Below are positions 1 through 5,038 of a DNA stretch of 5,620 nt, piece after piece. The notes beneath the pieces were generated by a model that saw only the letters and a program-made list of their open reading frames with translations, ran no database searches and was not told the origin of the DNA. Origin of the DNA: Clostridiales bacterium. GTDB lineage: Bacteria; Bacillota; Clostridia; Christensenellales; CAG-138. Positions within the stretch are counted from its first letter, which is position 1. Each line of letters opens with the position of its first letter. The translations under genes were made by a program, and so were the position numbers. The DNA lies in assembly GCA_009783775.1 (NCBI GenBank), contig WRCT01000128.1, forward strand, positions 1 through 5,620, read 5' to 3'.

Positions 1-696
1 GTGCGGGTGGTCGTTCGGGTTCATTACGGAGCCGCGCACCGTCGGCCTTATGCCCATATTGCGTTTGCGTCCGGCCTTACCCAGCACGATGTTCTGGTGA
101 TCGGCGTTGCCGACCTGGCCGATGGTCGCCTTGGCGTTGATGGGCACATAACGCACCTCGCCGCTGGGCAGACGCACGGTGGCCAGCTTGCCCTCCTTGG
201 CCATGAGCTGGGCCGCGTTGCCCGCCGAGCGCACCATCTGCGCGCCCTTGCCCGGTTTCATTTCAATACAGTGAATGACCGTGCCGATGGGAATGTTGGC
301 GATCGGCAGGGCGTTGCCGACTTTGATGTCGGAGCCCGGGCCGGAGACGACCGTGTCGCCCGCCTTGAGGCCCATTGGCGCGATGATGTAACGCTTTTCG
401 CCGTCCGCGTAGTGCAAAAGGGCGATGTTCGCGCTGCGGTTGGGGTCGTACTCAATGGCAAAGACCTTCGCAGGCACACTGTCCTTGTTGCGCTTGAAGT
501 CGATGATGCGATACTTGCGCTTGGCCCCGCCGCCCTGGTGGCGGATGGTGATCCGGCCGCTGTTGTTTCTGCCGGCCTTGCTCTTCAAATCTTCGGTCAA
601 GGACCGCTCCGGCGGCTTTTTGGTGATCTCTTCAAAGGTCGAGACCGTCATAAAGCGTTGACCCGGTGTGGTCGGCTTAATCTTGCGAATACCCAT
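1..696 (-). CDS. rplB: 50S ribosomal protein L2, N-terminal 232 residues (3' end outside the window)
   Basis: L2 binds 23S rRNA near the peptidyl-transferase centre and is needed for joining of the ribosomal subunits. The reading frame starts at the ATG at 696-694 with MGIRKIKPTTPGQR and stays open to base 1. It carries the family segments GRITIRHQGGGAKRKYR, FAIEYDPNRSANIALLHYADG and, at the cut edge, MNPNDHPH. Bacterial L2 is about 275 residues, so roughly 45 C-terminal residues, including the glycine-rich stretch after DHPH, lie beyond the window. AGGAGG at 706-701 precedes the start by 4 bases, and rplW ends 15 bases upstream. The position after rplW is canonical for the S10 operon. I see no lesion in the visible part. 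Identity is effectively certain; only the 3' end is unknown. Confidence 0.97.
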   Translation of the reverse strand, partial: MGIRKIKPTTPGQRFMTVSTFEEITKKPPERSLTEDLKSKAGRNNSGRITIRHQGGGAKRKYRIIDFKRNKDSVPAKVFAIEYDPNRSANIALLHYADGEKRYIIAPMGLKAGDTVVSGPGSDIKVGNALPIANIPIGTVIHCIEMKPGKGAQMVRSAGNAAQLMAKEGKLATVRLPSGEVRYVPINAKATIGQVGNADHQNIVLGKAGRKRNMGIRPTVRGSVMNPNDHPH

Positions 697-711
697 GATT
701 CCTCCTAATTA

Positions 712-1008
712 CTACTGCGCGATGCCGTCAAAGAGCTCGATGCCCTTTGAGTCCGCCGTCAGTTTCACATACGCTTTCTTGGTCGAGGGCTTGCGGCCCT
801 GGGTCCTGCCCTGGCGTTTCATCTTGCCGAGGCGGTTGACCGTGTTCACCTTCTGCACCGTCACGCCGAAGATCTCTTCGACCGCTTTGCGGATCTCGAC
901 CTTGTTGGCGGTCTTGGCGACCTCGAAGGTATAGGTCTTATCGCCGATGAACTCATAGCTCTTCTCGGACAGAATGGGCGCTTTTACGATGTCGTACGGA
1001 GACTTCAT
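712..1008 (-). CDS. rplW: 50S ribosomal protein L23
   Basis: L23 sits at the polypeptide exit tunnel of the 50S subunit, where trigger factor and the signal recognition particle dock. The 98-residue protein begins MKSPYDIVKAPILSEKSYE, carrying the IL(S/T)EKS motif typical of L23 N-termini. It continues with YTFEVAKTANKVEIRKAVEEIF and a basic loop (GKMKRQGRTQGRKPSTKKAYV) that binds 23S rRNA domain III. Length matches the usual 95-100 residues. The ATG shares one base (1008) with the TGA of rplD, giving TGATG and suggesting translational coupling. AGGAGG at 1024-1019, inside the rplD 3' end, is 10 bases before the start. The stop is TAG at 714-712. Confidence 0.97.
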   Translation of the reverse strand: MKSPYDIVKAPILSEKSYEFIGDKTYTFEVAKTANKVEIRKAVEEIFGVTVQKVNTVNRLGKMKRQGRTQGRKPSTKKAYVKLTADSKGIELFDGIAQ

Positions 1009-1628
1009 CAGACGTACACCTCCTCAATTTTCGCCGCCGAGTCCTTGGTCAGGATCAGCGTGGCGTGGTTTAGTATGTCGTAGACGTTCAGAGTGCCGAC
1101 CTGCGTGGTCGTCACGCGCGGGATGTTCGCGCTGGCGCGCTCCACGGCCTCGTCCCGGTCCGCCAATACGATCAGCGCGCTGCCGGCTTTGACCGCCTCG
1201 AGCACCTTGACCATCTCTTTTGTCTTGGGTTCGGCTAACGTCAGCGCGTCGAACACGATCACTTCGCTGTCTAAAACCTTGCCGGACAGGGCGGATTTCA
1301 TGGCGAGACGCCGCATTTTCTTGTTGACCTGCTGGCTGTAATCACGCGGTTTGGGCGCGAAGACCACGCCGCCGTGCCGCCACTGCGGGGAGCGGGTGGA
1401 ACCCTGACGCGCGCGGCCGGTGCCCTTTTGACGCCAAGGCTTTTTGCCGCCGCCGGAAACTTCCGCGCGGGTGAGCGCACTCTGCGTGCCCTGACGGCGG
1501 TTGGCCAGGTGCGCGACCACGACCTGGTGCATGACCGACAGGTTGACGGGCTGGCCGAAGGTGTTCTCCGACAGTTCCAGCTCGCCGACGACTTTGCCGG
1601 TGGTATTGTACAATGCTACATTAGGCAT
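1008..1628 (-). CDS. rplD: 50S ribosomal protein L4
   Basis: L4 is an early 50S assembly protein whose extended loop lines the exit tunnel near the macrolide site. The 206-residue product has a globular start (MPNVALYNTTGKVVGELEL) and then the tunnel loop at residues 60-90. This loop contains KPWRQKGTGRARQGS (K63 to S77), the segment in which macrolide-resistance changes occur in other bacteria; here it is the ordinary sensitive-type sequence. The C-terminal alpha/beta part ends in TQVGTLNVYDILNHATLILT. The start ATG has GGAGG at 1641-1637, 8 bases upstream, and rplC ends 15 bases before. In Escherichia coli L4 represses its own operon through the leader. That control is not established for this group and I cannot show it here. 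Confidence 0.97.
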   Translation of the reverse strand: MPNVALYNTTGKVVGELELSENTFGQPVNLSVMHQVVVAHLANRRQGTQSALTRAEVSGGGKKPWRQKGTGRARQGSTRSPQWRHGGVVFAPKPRDYSQQVNKKMRRLAMKSALSGKVLDSEVIVFDALTLAEPKTKEMVKVLEAVKAGSALIVLADRDEAVERASANIPRVTTTQVGTLNVYDILNHATLILTKDSAAKIEEVYV

Positions 1629-1643
1629 GAGTCTTTCCTCCCT

Positions 1644-2270
1644 TTACTTTACGGTGCTTTTGACGGCGACCATCGTGCCCTTCGCGCCGGGAATGGCGCC
1701 CTTGAGCATGAGCAGGTTGCGCTCGGCGTCGACCTTCACCACTTCCAGGTTCTGCACGGTGACGTTTTCTGAGCCCATGTGACCCGGCAGTCTCTTGGTC
1801 TTCATGACCTCGCCGGGATAGGAGCAGGCGCCCATCGAGCCCGTGGCGCGGTAGGAGTGCGAGCCGTGGGTCTTACGGCCGCGGCCGTAGTTCCAGCGCT
1901 TGATGACGCCGGCAAAACCCTTGCCCTTGCTCTTTCCGCTCACGTCGACCTTGTCGCCTTCGGCGAACACGTCGGCCTTGATGACCTGTCCGATCTCATA
2001 GGACGCGGCGTCCTCGAGCTTGAACTCGCGCAGATAGCGCATGACTTTCACGCCGGCTTTCTCGCAGTGGCCCTTGCGGGGGCGCGTGGCGAGCTTTTCG
2101 CGCATTTCGGAAAATCCGACCTGAATGGCTTCGTAGCCGTCGCGGCCTTCGGTTTTCTTTTGGATAACGGGGCACGGACCAGCTTCCACGACTGTCACGG
2201 GAATCATGGTACCGTCAGCCAAAAACAGCTGCGTCATACCCACTTTTTTGCCCAGAATGGCTTTTTTCAT
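1644..2270 (-). CDS. rplC: 50S ribosomal protein L3
   Basis: L3 is one of the first proteins to bind 23S rRNA, and its central loop reaches the peptidyl-transferase centre. The 208-residue protein begins MKKAILGKKVGMTQLFLADG, the standard bacterial L3 start, and has GFAGVIKRWNYGRGR followed by THGSHSYRATGSMGACSYPG (about residues 119-153) and the LPGHMGS segment. Length matches the family (about 209). The loop reads RATGSMG, whereas many bacteria have RAPGSIG. This is probably lineage variation, but the loop is where resistance changes to pleuromutilins and oxazolidinones are known. AGGAGG lies in the 20-base gap after rpsJ. The stop is TAA at 1646-1644. Confidence 0.97.
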   Translation of the reverse strand: MKKAILGKKVGMTQLFLADGTMIPVTVVEAGPCPVIQKKTEGRDGYEAIQVGFSEMREKLATRPRKGHCEKAGVKVMRYLREFKLEDAASYEIGQVIKADVFAEGDKVDVSGKSKGKGFAGVIKRWNYGRGRKTHGSHSYRATGSMGACSYPGEVMKTKRLPGHMGSENVTVQNLEVVKVDAERNLLMLKGAIPGAKGTMVAVKSTVK

Positions 2271-2290
2271 GGTTCCTTCCTCCGTTTGTA

Positions 2291-2599
2291 TTACAGTTTG
2301 ATCTCAATATCCACGCCCGCCGGCAGGTCGAGCTTCATCAGCGCGTCCACGGTCTTGGCCGAGGGTTGCAGGATATCGATCAAACGCTTGTGCGTACGCA
2401 TTTCGAACTGCTCGCGCGCGTCCTTATACTTGTGCGTCGCGCGCAGAATGGTGATGACTTCCTTCTCTGTCGGCAGAGGGATGGGGCCCGACACGTGCGC
2501 GCCGGTCCGCTTGGCCGTCTCCACAATCTTTTCCGCGCTCTGGTCGATCAGACTGCCCTCATAGGCCTTGAGCTTGATCCGAATCTTTTGGTTTGCCAT
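2291..2599 (-). CDS. rpsJ: 30S ribosomal protein S10 (NusE)
   Basis: S10 is part of the 30S head and, as NusE, partners NusB and NusG in transcription antitermination. From the ATG at 2599-2597 the product is 102 residues, the normal length. It carries the long hairpin region ILRATHKYKDAREQFEMRTH and ends KTVDALMKLDLPAGVDIEIK-L. I chose this start because AGGAGGAAC lies about 10 bases upstream and MANQKIRIKLKAYE matches S10 N-termini. The frame is open for another 27 codons to an ATG at 2680, but that extension is lysine/glutamine-rich, resembles no S10 sequence and would include the ribosome binding site. Near the N-terminus KAYEGSLIDQSA replaces the more usual KAYDHxxLDxSA, so the common Asp-His pair is Glu-Gly. 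It is the first gene of the operon in this window. Confidence 0.97.
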   Translation of the reverse strand: MANQKIRIKLKAYEGSLIDQSAEKIVETAKRTGAHVSGPIPLPTEKEVITILRATHKYKDAREQFEMRTHKRLIDILQPSAKTVDALMKLDLPAGVDIEIKL

Positions 2600-2774
2600 T
2601 TGTTTTTGTTCCTCCTCTTTCATGGGGCAGTACACAGAGCCGCGTGTTTCGCTCTTATGTTTTGCGGACGATTTGGTCAACCGTCCACCTGCTCTGGGTT
2701 TAAGCGAAAATTACCTGGGATGGCCTCGCCAGCAACCTTTCGCCGTACCCAAACGCGCGCATAATTGCGCAGCA
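2600..2774 (-). promoter_or_regulatory. Leader (5' UTR) of the S10 operon mRNA
   Basis: If transcription starts about 7 bases after the -10 box, the mRNA has an untranslated leader of about 175 nt, longer than needed for translation alone. Visible short hairpins are GCGC-AATTAT-GCGC near the 5' end, an 8-bp stem at 2686-2666 (GGACGGTT pairing with AA-ATCGTCC across a short loop, one G-U pair), and AGAGC/GCTCT at 2655-2636, 20-odd bases before the ribosome binding site. No T-run follows any of them, so attenuation by an intrinsic terminator is not evident. Ribosomal-protein operons are often autoregulated through their leaders, but I do not recognise a known leader motif. The leader's extent is inferred from the promoter. 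Confidence 0.5.
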
Positions 2775-2842
2775 TTAGCAATAATACATGATGTGCCTGA
2801 CAATTGCAAGACTTTTTTTTGAAAAAAGATAATTTTTTTCTG
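2774..2842 (-). promoter_or_regulatory. Promoter of the S10 operon with UP-like A/T tract
   Basis: Reading the minus strand, -35 TTGCAA (2809-2804, 4 of 6 consensus) and -10 TATTAT (2786-2781, 5 of 6) are separated by exactly 17 bases. Immediately upstream, 2842-2811 is almost pure A/T with A- and T-runs, as in UP elements that bind the RNA polymerase alpha subunit at strong ribosomal promoters. The predicted start is near 2774. This is the best minus-strand promoter in the intergenic region and suits a highly expressed operon. No start site has been measured, so the assignment is from pattern alone. Confidence 0.7.
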
Positions 2843-2866
2843 ATTCGATGTATAGAGATTCTTCAG

Positions 2867-2890
2867 CCTGTGCAAGATACCTGTGTCAAG
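2867..2890. repeat. Near-identical direct repeat pair
   Basis: The plus strand has CCTGTGCAAG at 2867-2876 and CCTGTGTCAAG at 2880-2890, separated by three bases. The repeat is 13 bases apart start to start, near but not exactly one helical turn. It lies about 90-115 bases upstream of the predicted S10 start. It could be a paired protein-binding site or chance similarity. Confidence 0.3.
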
Positions 2891-2898
2891 TGAGACGG

Positions 2899-2956
2899 AG
2901 CGCCTTGGTTCTCGGGTCTCAATTGGCCACCGTGAGACACGAAGAGCCAAGGCGCT
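2899..2956 (+). terminator. Long imperfect hairpin, possible plus-strand terminator
   Basis: The arms AGCGCCTTGG (2899-2908) and CCAAGGCGCT (2947-2956) pair perfectly. The stem continues inward through TCT/AGA and GTCTCA/TGAGAC with one wobble, one mismatch and one bulge, to give a stem of about 23 bp and a short loop around ATTGGCCACC. Downstream on the plus strand is TGATTTTTATC, a weak U-tract. No U-tract follows on the minus strand. There is no plus-strand gene to the left, so its purpose is unclear. It might end the candidate small RNA or be an intergenic repeat. Confidence 0.45.
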
Positions 2957-2961
2957 TGATT

Positions 2962-2989
2962 TTTATCTATCGCAACGGCAGTGTGTCAA
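2962..2989 (-). promoter_or_regulatory. Weak second promoter candidate upstream of the S10 operon
   Basis: A perfect TTGACA (2989-2984) is followed after 16 bases by GATAAA (2967-2962, 4 of 6 to the -10 consensus). A transcript from here would begin at the edge of the long hairpin at 2956-2899 and read on towards rpsJ. The poor -10 box makes this tentative. Confidence 0.25.
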
Positions 2990-2997
2990 CCACGTTA

Positions 2998-3025
2998 GGT
3001 GCGGGCGACAATAGTCGCCCGCACC
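2998..3025. repeat. Perfect 12-bp intergenic palindrome
   Basis: GGTGCGGGCGAC (2998-3009) and GTCGCCCGCACC (3014-3025) are perfect inverted copies around an AATA loop. No T-run follows on either strand, so it is not a classical terminator. It resembles the short GC-rich palindromes scattered between genes in many bacterial genomes. Whether it recurs cannot be judged from one window. Confidence 0.75.
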
Positions 3026-3060
3026 GCTGAGAGTGAAAAGTGAAGAATGAGAAGAAAATG

Positions 3061-3083
3061 AAGGGGCGCCGTCGGCGCCCCTT
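3061..3083 (-). terminator. Rho-independent terminator of the dockerin gene
   Basis: AAGGGGCGCC and GGCGCCCCTT form a 10-bp GC-rich stem with a 3-base loop. On the minus strand it is followed by CATTTTCTTCTCATTCTTC, a T-rich tail. It lies 24 bases after the stop codon at 3107. The tail is interrupted by C residues, so termination may be partial. It would also separate the S10 operon from transcription of the mobile region. Confidence 0.75.
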
Positions 3084-3106
3084 TGCATGATTCTGCTTTC
3101 GTTTTG

Positions 3107-3772
3107 TTATGGATCGAGTGACTTCTCCAGCTCCACAAGGTAGCGCAGAATCTTGGCCGCGTCGGCGGCGTTGATTATTCCGTTGCGGTTCAGATCGGCA
3201 CGTTCCAACGCCTCGTCCGACAGCGTTGTAAGCTGCACCAGCCAGCGCAGAATCAGCGCGGCGTCTGCAGCGGTAATATCCCAATCGCCATTGACATCGC
3301 CATACAGAATGAACCGCAGCACGTCCATATAAGATCCGATCATATAGGTTCCGTCCTCACCCAAGACCCATTCCCCATTCGGCATCCAAAACTCCTCCAG
3401 ACTGCTGGGGTAATATAGGATGAGCGCGGCATTGCAGCCCTCAAACGCAGAACTTCCGATGGCGGAGGGCGGTACGCCTATGAAGTAAACTTCCGACAGA
3501 TTAGAACAGTCGACGAAGGCATACCACGCAATAAACTCGATGTTGCCCGGGATACATATGGTCGCCAGCGTTTCACACGCGCCGAACGCCAGCGCATCAA
3601 TGTTAGTTACGCTGTCCGGTATATCGACGTATTCCAACACAAAGAGACCCTCGGGGAACACCGCTCTAACACAAGCGTATCTGATTTTTGATAGTATCTC
3701 AGAAAATGATGGCCCAAATTTTGTCTGTGTGGCAACATTATTCCAACAATATTGGGCATTGCTCACCAACAT
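3107..3772 (-). CDS. 5'-truncated leucine-rich-repeat (BspA-like) protein with C-terminal type I dockerin
   Basis: The 221-residue frame has BspA-like (LRR_5) repeats from about residue 39 to 125, with hallmark pieces such as YVDIPDSVTNIDALAFGAC, LATICIPGNIEFIAWYAFVDC and SSAFEGC. A type I dockerin follows at about 157-215. Its two calcium-binding loops are DVNGDWDITAAD (D159, N161, D163, D170) and DLNRNGIINAAD (D193, N195, N197, D204), each followed by an LILRWLV or KILRYLV helix. Dockerins bind cohesins and attach secreted proteins to scaffolds or the cell surface. A secreted protein needs a signal peptide, and none is present. Residues 1-38 match no repeat, are encoded by AT-rich DNA, and the ATG lacks a convincing ribosome binding site. 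I infer that the true 5' part is missing and that this is probably a non-functional remnant. A terminator follows 24 bases after the stop. Confidence 0.85.
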   Translation of the reverse strand: MLVSNAQYCWNNVATQTKFGPSFSEILSKIRYACVRAVFPEGLFVLEYVDIPDSVTNIDALAFGACETLATICIPGNIEFIAWYAFVDCSNLSEVYFIGVPPSAIGSSAFEGCNAALILYYPSSLEEFWMPNGEWVLGEDGTYMIGSYMDVLRFILYGDVNGDWDITAADAALILRWLVQLTTLSDEALERADLNRNGIINAADAAKILRYLVELEKSLDP

Positions 3773-3798
3773 TTTTCCATCAAAAAGGCCCTTAGCAT
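3664..3798. other. AT-rich junction between recombinase remnant and leucine-rich-repeat sequence
   Basis: By hand count, 45 of 120 bases at 3671-3790 are G or C (about 38%), against roughly 59% for a 100-base sample of the dockerin end. The stretch sits between the stop codon of the recombinase remnant and the point where recognisable leucine-rich repeats begin. It is best read as the outer end of an integrated element fused to the interrupted gene. No att core can be named from one side only. Confidence 0.4.
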
Positions 3799-4059
3799 CT
3801 ATCGTGCGTCACGGTTCGATTTCTGCTTATCCTTTTGTTGTTGTTTTTCGTGAAGCGCGTTGTGATAAGCGTTCAACCCTTCCATTTTTCTTGAGTTTCT
3901 TACGTCCACATACCGCGCCGTAATATCCGCCATATTTGTGGCTATGCCAAGCGAAATCCCAATGCCTTTTAGGGTGTGCCCCAGGATTTGCCCGCCAGTA
4001 TAAAAGTCGCCGGTGAGTTCGTGCATATTGGTTGCCGCGCTATGCCGCAAATCATGGAA
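3799..4059 (-). pseudogene. C-terminal remnant of a tyrosine recombinase (phage/ICE-type integrase)
   Basis: From 4059 the minus strand encodes 86 residues beginning FHDLRHSAATNMHELTG, then QILGHT, then TARYVDV and NALH. These are the H-x-x-R box, the second His box (GHT) and the nucleophile tyrosine of the tyrosine recombinase catalytic domain. The family uses them to cut and join DNA at attachment sites. A full protein is usually 350-400 residues with a SAM-like core-binding domain and an upstream catalytic Arg and Lys; all of that is missing. The codon just before FHDLRH is TGA, and the sequence further upstream shows no integrase similarity that I can recognise. A TTG at 4050 could start translation but would give a fragment without a full active site. 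The tail (EKQQQKDKQKSNRDAR) is basic. Confidence 0.88.
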
Positions 4060-4093
4060 TCAAACTCCTAAAAAGTCTTTTCTGCGCGCTGCT

Positions 4094-4183
4094 ATGAATA
4101 GCTTGAAAGCAATCAAAGGAACCGTTGAGTTTGGGGCAGCGGTTGTAGCACTTATGCAATTCTTGCAGCCACTGATGAAATGA
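4094..4183 (+). CDS. Possible 29-residue hydrophobic peptide
   Basis: An ATG-to-TGA frame in the otherwise unexplained gap between recombinase remnant and IS element encodes a basic N-terminus (MNSLKAIKG) followed by a hydrophobic segment (GAAVVALMQFLQPLMK). That shape, a short cationic start then about 20 mostly apolar residues, is shared by membrane-active small peptides. No Shine-Dalgarno sequence is visible upstream and I see no good promoter, so expression is doubtful. I do not recognise a family. Confidence 0.2.
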   Translation: MNSLKAIKGTVEFGAAVVALMQFLQPLMK

Positions 4184-4240
4184 AAAACTCGCATTTCAGG
4201 AAAACCGAAGGTTTAGATGTTGCTTTGAGTTTCCCCATTT

Positions 4241-5038
4241 TCAGAAGAGAGAGAGTTGAGGAGAGGGCTTCGGCGGGGCGAGGAAGTGGGAGATGCCGCA
4301 GGTAGAGCGGCGCAGGAGGAGTGAGAAAGCGTCGCCAATGGCGTAGTGCATAAATTTTCGAGCGGCCTTGTCTCGTTTGGGCGGATAAACCCGTTTGGAT
4401 ATGGCGATTAACTCCATCACGAACAGGCTTTCCTCGCGCTTTTCGGAAAGTATGCCAATCAATCCTGTCAATAGTGTTAAGATACGGTGCAGTGTGCGAA
4501 TTGCGTTAAGGGAGCGCACGCGGAAATCCTCCCACGCATATTGCTGCTTTTTGAACCGGAAGTATTCTTCAATGCGCCATCGCATGAGATACACCTTCGC
4601 GACAGTGTTGGCCAGACGGGAGTCATCGCTTTTCAGGTTTGTCAAAAGCAGCATCGGATCTTTGCCGAAACCGTATACTACCACCAGGTTCAGGGGTATC
4701 TTCGGATGCTTGGGCAGTGAAACGGGGATGATGGAGGTTTTGCAGGAAATGGTTTTTCCCTTCTTGTCCTTAAAATCAATGCGGTATTTGCCCTTAAACC
4801 GTTTGGCGACTTTCAGAATATTCACTGTCTCATCCTTATAACGAACACTGCGGTTCTTTGTGGCGCGGATAATGAATTTCTCACGGTTTTTGAGGAAGTA
4901 TTCATAATAGACCAACGCGTCATATCCCCTATCCAAAGTGCGGATGCCCCGATTGCCCACGCTTTCGCTCAGATAACGCAAACCACACAGAACCTCCTCA
5001 TCCTCGCTGACAAAGTTTTTTTCCGCGGCGGAATACAC
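4241..5038 (-). pseudogene. IS4-family transposase, C-terminal part (second frame)
   Basis: This frame carries the later part of a DDE transposase, from VYSAAEKNFVSEDEEVL to the end PQLSLF. It contains the second catalytic aspartate in IRTLDRGYDALVYYEYFL and the glutamate within YLMRWRIEEYFRFKKQ. With numbering from the GTG at 5038, Y150, R153, E157 and K164 fit the IS4 Y-(2)-R-(3)-E-(6)-K signature exactly. The GTG at 5038 is only the first possible start in the frame and has no ribosome binding site; the natural start is in the other frame at 5496. Upstream the frame is open back to a TGA at 5104-5102. Without the first aspartate this half cannot be active alone. Confidence 0.88.

Larger units (their letters stand above)
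2840..2966 (+). ncRNA. Speculative small RNA divergent from the S10 promoter
   Basis: On the plus strand the palindromic TTGCAA at 2804-2809 can also act as a -35 box, with GATAAT at 2828-2833 (5 of 6) after 18 bases. A transcript starting near 2840 would run about 125 nt and end at the long hairpin 2899-2956, which is followed by TGATTTTTATC. The plus-strand RNA folds slightly better than the minus strand one, since one pair is G-U rather than A-C. I do not recognise the RNA family. The GATAAT lies inside the A/T tract that also serves the S10 promoter and may be chance. A 60-codon frame starting at 2848 in the same stretch has no ribosome binding site and reads through the hairpin, so I do not call it coding. 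Confidence 0.2.

Noticed and set aside
1..708. A 235-codon plus-strand reading frame across rplB
   Set aside because: It is antisense to a clear L2 gene, its residues are the Ala/Gly/Asp/Arg/His-rich pattern of high-GC shadow frames, and it resembles no family.
1374..2564. Long plus-strand frames over rplD, rplC and rpsJ
   Set aside because: All are antisense to conserved ribosomal genes, with no ribosome binding sites or recognisable domains.
2600..2680. Extended S10 start at ATG 2680
   Set aside because: The 27-residue extension is not S10-like and contains the Shine-Dalgarno sequence for the ATG at 2599.
2861..2889. Minus-strand promoter at TTGACA 2889-2884
   Set aside because: At 17 bases the -10 position reads CTGAAG; the better TATACA is 28 bases away, too far.
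2848..3030. A 60-codon plus-strand frame in the intergenic region
   Set aside because: No ribosome binding site; it passes through two strong hairpins whose sequence constraint explains its openness.
2998..3083. CRISPR array or tandem repeat array
   Set aside because: The palindromes differ in sequence and there are no regularly spaced identical repeats.
4395..4841. A 148-codon plus-strand frame inside the IS
   Set aside because: It lies opposite the conserved transposase catalytic domain and its composition looks like a reverse-frame shadow.
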